Assembly (NCBI GenBank): GCA_913031515.1
Contig: CAJWET010000115.1
Location: 1 to 5,273 of the forward strand
Origin: an uncultured Acidimicrobiaceae bacterium
Lineage (GTDB): Bacteria; Actinomycetota; Acidimicrobiia; Acidimicrobiales; UBA8592
Length of the DNA stretch: 5,273 nucleotides
Reading direction: 5' to 3'
In this document: positions 1 through 5,273 of the stretch, in pieces
Layout: each line of letters starts with the position of its first letter
Position numbering within the stretch: position 1 is the first letter of the stretch
The notes under the pieces: model-generated
The model's database searches: none
What the model was told of the DNA's origin: nothing
Seen by the model: the letters and a program-made list of their open reading frames with translations, nothing else
Made by a program: the position numbers and the translations under genes

Positions 1-217
1 TTCGCTCTATCCCAGGACGGCCGCCGCCGCCATATTCCTTAGGCCAAGTCATTCCGATCCAACCTTCACTAGCTAAGATCGTCGAAAACTCTTTAGAATA
101 ACCATTAATCCATGAATCGTTGTATACGCCGAATTCTTTGACCCCTTCTTCAGCAACAGCTCTGGCTTTTTCTTGCAATGCTTCTAAATCTGGGGGAAGG
201 GAAAAATCTAGTGTCAT
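1..217 (-). CDS. Acyl-CoA dehydrogenase, N-terminal fragment (cut by window edge)
   Basis: The reading frame starts at the ATG whose complement is 215-217 and stays open to the left edge, giving 72 residues. Residues 52-67 read GWIGMTWPKEYGGGGR, the hallmark of the alpha-helical N-terminal domain of acyl-CoA dehydrogenases. The run of GGC glycine codons explains the GC-rich repeat near position 25. Family members are usually about 380-400 residues, so most of the enzyme, including the FAD-binding middle domain and the catalytic base, lies outside. These cytoplasmic flavoenzymes oxidise acyl-CoA to the 2,3-enoyl-CoA and pass electrons to ETF. An in-frame TGA two codons upstream makes this ATG the first possible start; the ribosome site is weak (AAAGTGA). 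The gene lies downstream of the amidohydrolase on the same strand but has its own candidate promoter. Family assignment is firm; the substrate is unknown. Confidence 0.86.
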   Translation of the reverse strand, partial: MTLDFSLPPDLEALQEKARAVAEEGVKEFGVYNDSWINGYSKEFSTILASEGWIGMTWPKEYGGGGRPGIER

Positions 218-253
218 TATTCACTTTCTAGCTTATGCGATTAGCTGCAATTG

Positions 254-281
254 AGTATAAAAGTTGAAATCCAATTCTCAA
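254..281 (-). promoter_or_regulatory. Candidate sigma70-type promoter for the acyl-CoA dehydrogenase
   Basis: On the minus strand TTGAGA (complement of 276-281) is followed after 16 bases by TATACT (complement of 254-259). Each hexamer matches the consensus at five of six positions. Initiation would fall near 247, giving a leader of about 30 bases before the ATG at 217. The box sits in the 131-bp gap 218-348, the largest non-coding stretch in the window, which otherwise shows no gene or clear terminator. This rests on pattern matching alone in AT-rich DNA, where chance matches are common. Confidence 0.45.
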
Positions 282-348
282 ATATAAGTAACAATTACAC
301 CATGAAAGCTAACGTCAATTTTCCAAACAGAGAGTCACATATATCCCA

Positions 349-1350
349 TTAGGTAATTTTGTAGACCTCACATGCAGTTCCAGAAAAAAGAAATTCTTTT
401 TCAGAGTCATCATAAGCATCAGCTATGAGCTGAAAAGCATTCCAAAGCACCGAGTACGTTAGCGTTTGTCGATCAACGGGAAAATTTGATTCAAACATGC
501 ACCGTCTTGGAGAGAAAGTATCAATGCACCAGTGAATCCTATCTCTCCAAAAATTTGCCACTAGTTTCGAGTGAGGTGGTGCCGCGAGCGATGCCCATCC
601 GGTATCAAAATAGTTCTCCATCCCAATCCCGCCTAGCTTCAGCACAACATTGTCGCACATCGCGAGTTCAACCATTTGACTTTTCCATAAATAATCAACT
701 TCTTCGTACCTGTTCTTCCAACCTCCAATCGCGAGCGGTGCTCCAAGGTGATTTAAAACAATTTGTACGTTTGGACACGCTCTTGCAAGGTCATTTAATT
801 CAGCTAATTGGTCAAAATACATCCATGCGTCGAAGCTGAGCCCCTGTTCACCAAGAACCGATACTCCTTCGATAAAAGATTTTTCTCGCATAATTTCTTT
901 GGTGGGCTTTGTGTGACTTATAGAGATTTCCGGATCATCACTCCACGCAGTCGCATGCCTGATGCCCCGAAACAGACCATTTGAAACTTGCTCATGTTCA
1001 CGAAGGACATCGCCAACACCTTTACCAGCACAAAGGTCAGCAAAACCTACAATTCCTGAAATTTTAGGCCCACCTAACTCACCTAGACGTCTTGCTTCCC
1101 TCTCAACAAATACTGTTTCACCTACGGGTTGGTATTCTTTAGACTTTTCTCGGTCATAATTTGCTTTACATTCTACAAAGATCGTATTAGTCACGTTATG
1201 TGTTCGAACCGTATCTTCACGCAATTCCTCAGCTAGATACTTACTACCTCCGCGATGCCACAAATGATGGTGCGGGTCAACAATACGGATCAGTGGGTCT
1301 ATTGCTTCTTCTTCACGAAGTGATAACCACTCCAATCGATCCAACTCCAC
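349..1350 (-). CDS. Amidohydrolase-2 family metal-dependent hydrolase (COG3618-like TIM barrel)
   Basis: The 333-residue protein has the length and motif order of the amidohydrolase-2 family (PF04909), close to the COG3618 group that includes lactone hydrolases such as 2-pyrone-4,6-dicarboxylate lactonase and fuconolactonase. Visible motifs are DPHHHLW at 25-31 (the HxH metal site after strand 1), FRGIRH at 127-132, NHLGAPL at 200-206 (active-site His 201) and ESNFPVD at 287-293. At the last site many relatives carry GSDWP, so Asn 289 replaces the usual Asp. There is no signal peptide, so the enzyme is probably cytoplasmic. Expected chemistry is lactone hydrolysis or C-C bond hydrolysis/decarboxylation of a ring-derived acid; the substrate is unknown. 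The start is GTG, supported by AAGGG (complement of 1357-1361) six bases upstream and an in-frame TAA just before it. It lies 71 bp downstream of the SDR on the same strand and is probably co-transcribed with it. Confidence 0.9.
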   Translation of the reverse strand: MELDRLEWLSLREEEAIDPLIRIVDPHHHLWHRGGSKYLAEELREDTVRTHNVTNTIFVECKANYDREKSKEYQPVGETVFVEREARRLGELGGPKISGIVGFADLCAGKGVGDVLREHEQVSNGLFRGIRHATAWSDDPEISISHTKPTKEIMREKSFIEGVSVLGEQGLSFDAWMYFDQLAELNDLARACPNVQIVLNHLGAPLAIGGWKNRYEEVDYLWKSQMVELAMCDNVVLKLGGIGMENYFDTGWASLAAPPHSKLVANFWRDRIHWCIDTFSPRRCMFESNFPVDRQTLTYSVLWNAFQLIADAYDDSEKEFLFSGTACEVYKIT

Positions 1351-1356
1351 CTTGTT

Positions 1357-1361
1357 CCCTT
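1357..1361 (-). promoter_or_regulatory. Ribosome binding site deciding the GTG start of the amidohydrolase
   Basis: AAGGG on the minus strand lies six bases before the GTG at 1350. An in-frame TAA overlaps it (complement of 1360-1362), so no earlier start is possible in this frame. Confidence 0.55.
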
Positions 1362-1421
1362 ACCTTGACTCTCAGTGCCTACCAGCAATTCTGCATATTT
1401 CGCATTTGATAGATTCTGAGA

Positions 1422-2183
1422 TCACTCTTGTGTTACTCCTAAACTAAGTCCACCATCAACAGTTAAGACGTTTCCTGTGGTCCATTCAGCGCATGCTAAA
1501 TATTCAAATGCTTCTGCTATTTCTTCCGGTGTTCCAATCCGACCAAGGGCATGCATATTTCCCATTCCCTCCAATCGTTCCTTAGCTTCTTCAGGAGAAG
1601 ACAGGCCAGCTCGCACATTTATTTCCGTGAGGACCGCTCCAGGCCGAACACAACCTACACGTATTCCATGTTTCCCCAGCTCAGCAGCTAAGACACCTGT
1701 TAAAGTTTCGACGGCACCTTTTGTCGCCGCATAGGGGGACGCATTTGGAAATGCCCGTTGCGTGTGAACGGAACCAACGAAAAGGACAGCTCCTTTAGAT
1801 TCCTTCAAATAAGGAATGGATTCTTTAAGGAGCATCATCCCACCGACAACATTTGAATGGAAAAGGTCTAAAAGCTGATCTTCTTCGTAATCTTCAACGT
1901 CGCATCTATATATATTTCCCGCGTTACTAATAAGGACATCAAGTCCTTCACCATTTTCAACAGCGGCTTGTACCATTCGGGCGCGATCTCTAGCTACTGT
2001 AACGTCACCAGCAACATAGGCAGCGCTTTCTCCTATAGATGAAACTGTTTGCGCTAAAGGTTCTTCCCGACGCCCCGCCACTGTAACTCTCGCACCCTTG
2101 CTAGCAAAATGTTTCGCGGCACCTTCGCCTATTCCGGAGCCTCCTCCGGTAATTAAGACTGACATACCTTCTAACGCACGCAT
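1422..2183 (-). CDS. Short-chain dehydrogenase/reductase, classical type, probably NADP(H)-preferring
   Basis: This 253-residue protein is a complete classical SDR (usual length about 250). The nucleotide-binding motif TGGGSGIG is at 12-19, SNAG at 86-89, and the catalytic tetrad is Asn 111, Ser 138, Tyr 151 and Lys 155 (YAATK). PG at 181-182 and a C-terminal VDGG at 242-245 are also typical. Arg 38-Arg 39 after the second beta strand (AGRRE) suggests NADP(H), by the family rule that basic residues here bind the 2'-phosphate. The expected reaction is reversible alcohol/ketone oxidoreduction in the cytoplasm, perhaps on a hydroxyacyl-CoA or cyclic alcohol. ATG at 2183 is preferred over the internal ATG at 2165 because AGGAG lies nine bases upstream. 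The gene is first in a likely minus-strand unit with the amidohydrolase and is divergent from the other SDR. Fold and catalytic class are sure; the substrate is not. Confidence 0.94.
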   Translation of the reverse strand: MRALEGMSVLITGGGSGIGEGAAKHFASKGARVTVAGRREEPLAQTVSSIGESAAYVAGDVTVARDRARMVQAAVENGEGLDVLISNAGNIYRCDVEDYEEDQLLDLFHSNVVGGMMLLKESIPYLKESKGAVLFVGSVHTQRAFPNASPYAATKGAVETLTGVLAAELGKHGIRVGCVRPGAVLTEINVRAGLSSPEEAKERLEGMGNMHALGRIGTPEEIAEAFEYLACAEWTTGNVLTVDGGLSLGVTQE

Positions 2184-2184
2184 A

Positions 2185-2213
2185 CCAAATATCTCCTAAC
2201 ATCTACTATATGG
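2185..2213. promoter_or_regulatory. Imperfect dyad across the divergent SDR start region (possible operator)
   Basis: CCAAATAT at 2185-2192 and CTATATGG at 2206-2213 form an inverted repeat with six of eight pairs matching, centred on 2199. It nearly fills the 26-bp gap between the two SDR start codons and overlaps the ATG of the plus-strand gene. A regulator bound here could control both genes. The arms are short, AT-rich and partly coding, so chance is a real alternative. Confidence 0.2.
2193..2197 (-). promoter_or_regulatory. Shine-Dalgarno sequence of the minus-strand SDR
   Basis: AGGAG on the minus strand is followed by nine bases and then the ATG at 2183. It fixes that start over the internal ATG at 2165, whose purine-rich stretch is only one base away. 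It is the strongest ribosome site in the window. Confidence 0.65.
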
Positions 2214-2232
2214 CATTAAAAGCGGTTGTTAC
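2205..2232 (-). promoter_or_regulatory. Candidate promoter of the minus-strand SDR, lying inside the other SDR gene
   Basis: On the minus strand GTAACA (complement of 2227-2232, four of six to the -35 consensus) is separated by 16 bases from TATAGT (complement of 2205-2210, five of six to the -10 consensus). Initiation would fall near 2198, just before the AGGAG ribosome site, giving a very short leader. The -10 box overlaps the ATG of the plus-strand SDR, so the two transcripts would compete for the same DNA. The -35 match is weak and the call is tentative. Confidence 0.3.
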
Positions 2233-2932
2233 CGGTGGAGCTCAAGGGATCGGTCTTGCTATAGCTGAAAGGTTGTTTGAAGCAAAGTATGAAGTGGCCG
2301 TACTCGACATAGAAGGACCAGAGAATACGGTCCGATGCGATGTAAGCGATGAGGATGCGGTGGCGGATGCGGCAGCAAAAATTGGGCCAGTGGATGTCCT
2401 AGTGAACAATGCGGCTATATGGAAATTTGGACCCATTGAAGATACAAGTCTGGAAGATTTTAGTCATGTCCTGGATGTAAATCTTAAGGGAGCATTCAAC
2501 ACGATGAAACATTTTGGTTCGCAAATGTTAACAAATGGCAGTGGTTCAATAGTTAACATTGTTTCCGTCGCCGCTAAGCACGCGAACGCTTCAGTTGGGA
2601 GCTATGGCCCTTCGAAAGCTGGGTTAGTTTCCCTTACTGAACAAGCAGCGCTTGAATGGGGTCCGCGGGGAGTTCGCTGCAACGGAGTTGGACCAGGCCT
2701 CACACCAACTCCGGGAACTAAAGAGGTTTACGATATTAAGGCGGTCCGAGAACAGCGCGCCGAGTCAATCCCTCTTCGACGACTCGCTCTACCACGTGAC
2801 ATCGCTGAAGCCGTTTACTTCTTAGCGTCAGAACGTTCCGCATATATCAACGGACAAATTCTTTATGTTGATGGTGGTCTATCTAAGGCTTTGATGACTC
2901 TTCTCCCCCGACCTGACGACATACCACAATAG
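2210..2932 (+). CDS. Short-chain dehydrogenase/reductase, classical type, probably NAD(H)-preferring
   Basis: The 240-residue protein is a complete classical SDR. TGGAQGIG at 8-15 is the dinucleotide-binding turn, NNAA at 67-69 with the preceding Asn stabilises the central sheet, and Asn 91, Ser 119, Tyr 132 and Lys 136 (YGPSK) form the catalytic tetrad. PG is at 162-163 and VDGG at 220-223. Asp 33 after the second beta strand (LDIEG) suggests NAD(H), the opposite of the neighbouring SDR. A proline-rich tail follows the last strand. The likely role is alcohol dehydrogenation in the same pathway; the substrate is unknown. The glycine motif begins eight residues after the ATG and no in-frame ATG is seen just upstream, so the start is secure, yet the preceding 20 bases are pyrimidine-rich with no Shine-Dalgarno match. 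It is the only plus-strand gene, divergent from one SDR (26 bp) and convergent with the ligase (14 bp). Confidence 0.94.
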   Translation: MALKAVVTGGAQGIGLAIAERLFEAKYEVAVLDIEGPENTVRCDVSDEDAVADAAAKIGPVDVLVNNAAIWKFGPIEDTSLEDFSHVLDVNLKGAFNTMKHFGSQMLTNGSGSIVNIVSVAAKHANASVGSYGPSKAGLVSLTEQAALEWGPRGVRCNGVGPGLTPTPGTKEVYDIKAVREQRAESIPLRRLALPRDIAEAVYFLASERSAYINGQILYVDGGLSKALMTLLPRPDDIPQ

Positions 2933-2946
2933 CCAGTAGAAAAGAT

Positions 2947-4575
2947 TCAATCGAGACCGAACTCCTTGGCTATTCTTTCTCGAAGTTCATATTTGAGTAT
3001 TTTTGTCGCTCCCATAGGCCACTCAGTTACAAATCTAACATGGCGAGGTATCTTGAATGAAGCAATTTCTCCTTGACAAAATACAACTATTTCTTCTTCG
3101 CTAACATCACTTCCATCTTCTCTCTCGATATATGCGACAGGAACTTCACCATATTTTTCATCTGGTAGACCGACAATAACAGCTGTTTTAACCCCATTAT
3201 GGGTCGACAAATAGCCTTCCACCTCTACTGAGGCAACGTTCTCTCCTCCGACTTTAAGCATGTCCTTTAACCGCCCAGAGAAGATGACTTCACCGTTTTT
3301 TGTGATCTCACCCAAATCTCCAGTATGAAACCACCCATCAGAATCAATTGCTTCAGCATTCTTCTCAGGGGCATTGTGGTAACCGGAAAAGACACCAATA
3401 CCTCTAGCAACAATCTCACCGGGTGTGTTTGGAGGTAGCTTTTCATTTGTTTCAGGATCTCGGATCTCAATCTCATTGCCCGGTAGTGCGGATCCACTCG
3501 TCTGGGTCCTCTCTATATCGGAGAGGTTTCGATTCCCCATACAGACCGATCCGCCCGTTTCCGTCATTCCAAAAACAGTGATTTGTTTTGTGTGGGGCAT
3601 CTTTTCCTGAAGTTGCATTAAGACGTCAGGGGGTCCTACATTCACGATGATTCGAACATCTTCAAATGAGTCGGGGGTATATTCTTCTTGCGCCATAATT
3701 TCATTGGTAATCATCGCAAAAGCTGGAAACATGACAGCTGGCTTTTCTCTGAGAATCAAATCCAAAGCGGGTTTCGGTTCAAATCGTTTCATCGAAAGCA
3801 GTGTCCCTCCAACATGAAGCACCCCAGAGAATGGCTGAGAAAATGCTGTGTGAAACATTGGTAGAGGCGCAAAAATTTTATCTCCATCTCGTAAACCGAG
3901 ATGCTCAATTCCTCCAATGGCCCCAGCGTGCTGCAAAACAGTATGGTTGAGGTAGCAGCCTTTCGGCATAGCAGTGGTCCCCGATGTATAAAACATCACT
4001 GCTGGATCTTCACTGCGGACATCTGAAAGGTTTGAAGTGATCTCATCTGAGGTTACAGTTTCCCCCATTTTTTTAAACGTCATTTCGTCAATGAAACCAT
4101 CCAGTTCTTTCCCTCCCAGCATCACTGCAGCTTGCAAACTAGAAACGTCTGGGATTTGAAAACTAGTACCAGCATATTGCTGTTTGTCTAGTCCAGGTAG
4201 AGCGTTATGCAGCAATATCCCGTAGTCAACGTGTTCACCAATCTGATCATTAGTAATAATCACCTTGATATCTGCATCAGTAGTTACGTGAAAGATCTCA
4301 CGCGCCTTAAACCGTCCGTTATAGAGAACTGGGATCGCTCCCAAAAATGCGGCGCCGAATAGAACTTCAACATATTCAATTGAATTCGCCATCAGGATCC
4401 CGACATGGTCTCCCCGTTTGACGGACATAGCATATAAAGATTTCGCAATCCGAAGTGCCCTCTCATAAAGTTCCTTATACGAGAGACGTTCACCAGGAAA
4501 AATAATGATTGGACGTTCGGGATGTTTCTCCACCCCAGCAAGAAATTTCGTTGTGATTGGCTCCATATGTCTCAC
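2947..4575 (-). CDS. Class I adenylate-forming acyl-CoA ligase (AMP-dependent synthetase)
   Basis: The 542-residue protein is a full-length ANL-superfamily ligase. It has the phosphate-binding loop YTSGTTAMPKG at 196-206, FGMTET at 335-340, WFHTGDLGEI at 415-424 with ribose-binding Asp 420, the hinge SGRLKDML at 433-440, GGENVAS at 443-449 and catalytic Lys 525 in GATKILK near the end. It should activate a carboxylic acid with ATP through an acyl-adenylate and transfer it to CoA, in the cytoplasm. Overall form resembles FadD-like and cyclic-acid CoA ligases; chain or ring specificity cannot be read from the sequence. The longest form starts at GTG 4575, overlapping the upstream stop as GTGA, which suggests translational coupling. 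An ATG at 4566, eight bases after a GAAGAG ribosome-like site, is an equally good start and removes only three residues. It is co-transcribed with the flavoprotein gene and convergent with an SDR. Confidence 0.95.
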   Translation of the reverse strand: MRHMEPITTKFLAGVEKHPERPIIIFPGERLSYKELYERALRIAKSLYAMSVKRGDHVGILMANSIEYVEVLFGAAFLGAIPVLYNGRFKAREIFHVTTDADIKVIITNDQIGEHVDYGILLHNALPGLDKQQYAGTSFQIPDVSSLQAAVMLGGKELDGFIDEMTFKKMGETVTSDEITSNLSDVRSEDPAVMFYTSGTTAMPKGCYLNHTVLQHAGAIGGIEHLGLRDGDKIFAPLPMFHTAFSQPFSGVLHVGGTLLSMKRFEPKPALDLILREKPAVMFPAFAMITNEIMAQEEYTPDSFEDVRIIVNVGPPDVLMQLQEKMPHTKQITVFGMTETGGSVCMGNRNLSDIERTQTSGSALPGNEIEIRDPETNEKLPPNTPGEIVARGIGVFSGYHNAPEKNAEAIDSDGWFHTGDLGEITKNGEVIFSGRLKDMLKVGGENVASVEVEGYLSTHNGVKTAVIVGLPDEKYGEVPVAYIEREDGSDVSEEEIVVFCQGEIASFKIPRHVRFVTEWPMGATKILKYELRERIAKEFGLD

Positions 4576-5273
4576 TCTTCGACAACTGGTATCTTCATTT
4601 TGTTTTCTGGGATCATTGACTCTCCATCATTACGAGCTACTTCCGCATGCGTGCCGGTAATAATTCTGCGTCCCGCTACACGTCCCAAAGTTAAAGCTGG
4701 AGTTATCCGCATCCCTCCCATGCCGATCACTGGACCCAACCCACCAGCGCAATCACCTACTGCAAAGAGCTTAGGGATGGGTTCACCATATACATTCAAT
4801 ACCTGCATATCTTTAGAGACTCTAAATCCGCCTGCCGGAAAGTTAATCCCTACAATCATCCGACTTGCATGGAATGGCTGTTCGAGTATGCCCACACGAG
4901 GATCTGGAAAGATCACTCTTCCGAATTTTGGATCTTTTAGCTCTGAAGAAGAAACGAGCGTGTTCCACTCTTCAATACATTCGGTTAAACCTCTAGAATC
5001 ACATCCAAGTTTGTTTGCAAGCCCTTCCAAAGTTAAGTCTGATATCGGCCCCTCTGGCATTTCATCAACCAGTTGCTTTTTCTTTCGGAATGTTCTGTCA
5101 TCAAAAATGTACCAAGCTAACTCGTTTGACTGTAATACGAGTTGGTCCACGCGGTAATCGTAAGGTCCAGCTTCATCATGGAATCTTTGCCCTTGACAGT
5201 TAACTGCGATCGATTCCTCCACCAAAGCTGAGCCGACCATTATTAACGGCGGGATCATTGTCATGTTTATTAA
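4572..5273 (-). CDS. FAD-dependent oxidoreductase, fumarate reductase/ketosteroid dehydrogenase fold, C-terminal part (cut by window edge)
   Basis: The frame is open from the right edge to the TGA at 4572, giving 233 residues. Methionines near the edge are internal, because the N-terminal GxGxxG FAD motif of this family (FAD_binding_2, PF00890, usually 450-570 residues) is absent and must lie outside. Numbering from the edge, VNCQGQRFHDE at 24-34 matches the family's VNxxGxRFxDE element, PFHA is at 133-136 and FPAGGF at 145-150. LFAVGDCAGG at 169-178 followed by GRVAGR at 197-202 is the C-terminal FAD-contacting segment. Relatives reduce or introduce C=C bonds (fumarate and urocanate reductases, tricarballylate and 3-ketosteroid-1-dehydrogenases). 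The TxGG found in many relatives is AGG here, so substrate class is uncertain. The stop overlaps the ligase GTG by four bases, indicating one operon. No promoter is visible inside the window. Confidence 0.88.
   Translation of the reverse strand, partial: LINMTMIPPLIMVGSALVEESIAVNCQGQRFHDEAGPYDYRVDQLVLQSNELAWYIFDDRTFRKKKQLVDEMPEGPISDLTLEGLANKLGCDSRGLTECIEEWNTLVSSSELKDPKFGRVIFPDPRVGILEQPFHASRMIVGINFPAGGFRVSKDMQVLNVYGEPIPKLFAVGDCAGGLGPVIGMGGMRITPALTLGRVAGRRIITGTHAEVARNDGESMIPENKMKIPVVEE

Noticed and set aside
21..33. GCC triplet repeat near the left edge
   Set aside because: It encodes the conserved EYGGGGR glycine loop of acyl-CoA dehydrogenases and needs no other explanation.
486..839. Plus-strand open frame of 117 codons opposite the amidohydrolase
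   Set aside because: It lies wholly inside a gene with strong family motifs on the other strand, and its translation shows no recognisable domain.
1370..1421. Inverted repeat CTCAG...CTGAG in the gap between the minus-strand SDR and the amidohydrolase
   Set aside because: The stems are only six bases, separated by 40 bases with no T tract, too weak for a terminator or attenuator.
2341..2377. Repeated GATGCGG-like units in the plus-strand SDR
   Set aside because: They are consecutive Ala, Asp and Val codons in a helix of the coding region, with no repeat structure beyond codon reuse.
4522..5157. Plus-strand open frame of 211 codons opposite the flavoprotein and ligase start
   Set aside because: It is long, but the opposite strand encodes clear FAD_binding_2 motifs. 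The plus-strand product is Ser/Pro-rich with no motif and no ribosome site was evident.
5262..5264. ATG near the right edge as the start of a 230-residue protein
   Set aside because: The frame stays open to the edge, and the sequence begins in the middle of the flavoprotein domain without the N-terminal FAD motif, so this Met is internal.

Overview
The window is a dense, intron-free bacterial segment of moderate to AT-leaning base composition. It carries six protein genes, two of them cut by the window edges, and no RNA genes, mobile elements or CRISPR repeats that I can see. The product set (acyl-CoA dehydrogenase, COG3618-type amidohydrolase, two short-chain dehydrogenases, acyl-CoA ligase, flavoprotein dehydrogenase) is typical of catabolic clusters in free-living environmental heterotrophs. 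Marine or soil Proteobacteria and SAR202-type Chloroflexota would both fit, but nothing in the sequence fixes the taxon.

Layout from left to right. (1) 1-217, minus: N-terminus of an acyl-CoA dehydrogenase, with a good sigma70-like promoter in the 131-bp gap upstream. (2) 349-1350, minus: a complete amidohydrolase-2 family TIM-barrel hydrolase with a GTG start. (3) 1422-2183, minus: a complete SDR with NADP-type features. (4) 2210-2932, plus: a second complete SDR with NAD-type features, starting only 26 bp from the first, head to head. (5) 2947-4575, minus: a class I adenylate-forming acyl-CoA ligase that meets SDR 2 tail to tail across 14 bp. (6) 4572-5273, minus: the C-terminal part of an FAD-dependent oxidoreductase of the fumarate reductase/ketosteroid dehydrogenase fold, overlapping the ligase start by 4 bp (GTGA). 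No gene-free stretch exceeds 131 bp.

How the genes may work together (inference). The ligase would activate a carboxylic acid as its CoA thioester. The acyl-CoA dehydrogenase and the flavoprotein could introduce double bonds, the SDRs could interconvert alcohol and ketone, and the metal hydrolase could open or decarboxylate a ring product or lactone. This resembles CoA-dependent breakdown of a cyclic or branched carboxylic acid, but the substrate cannot be read from the sequence. All families are known. The points most worth a second look are the compact head-to-head SDR pair with opposite predicted cofactor preference, the second SDR's lack of a Shine-Dalgarno sequence, and active-site variations in the amidohydrolase and the flavoprotein.
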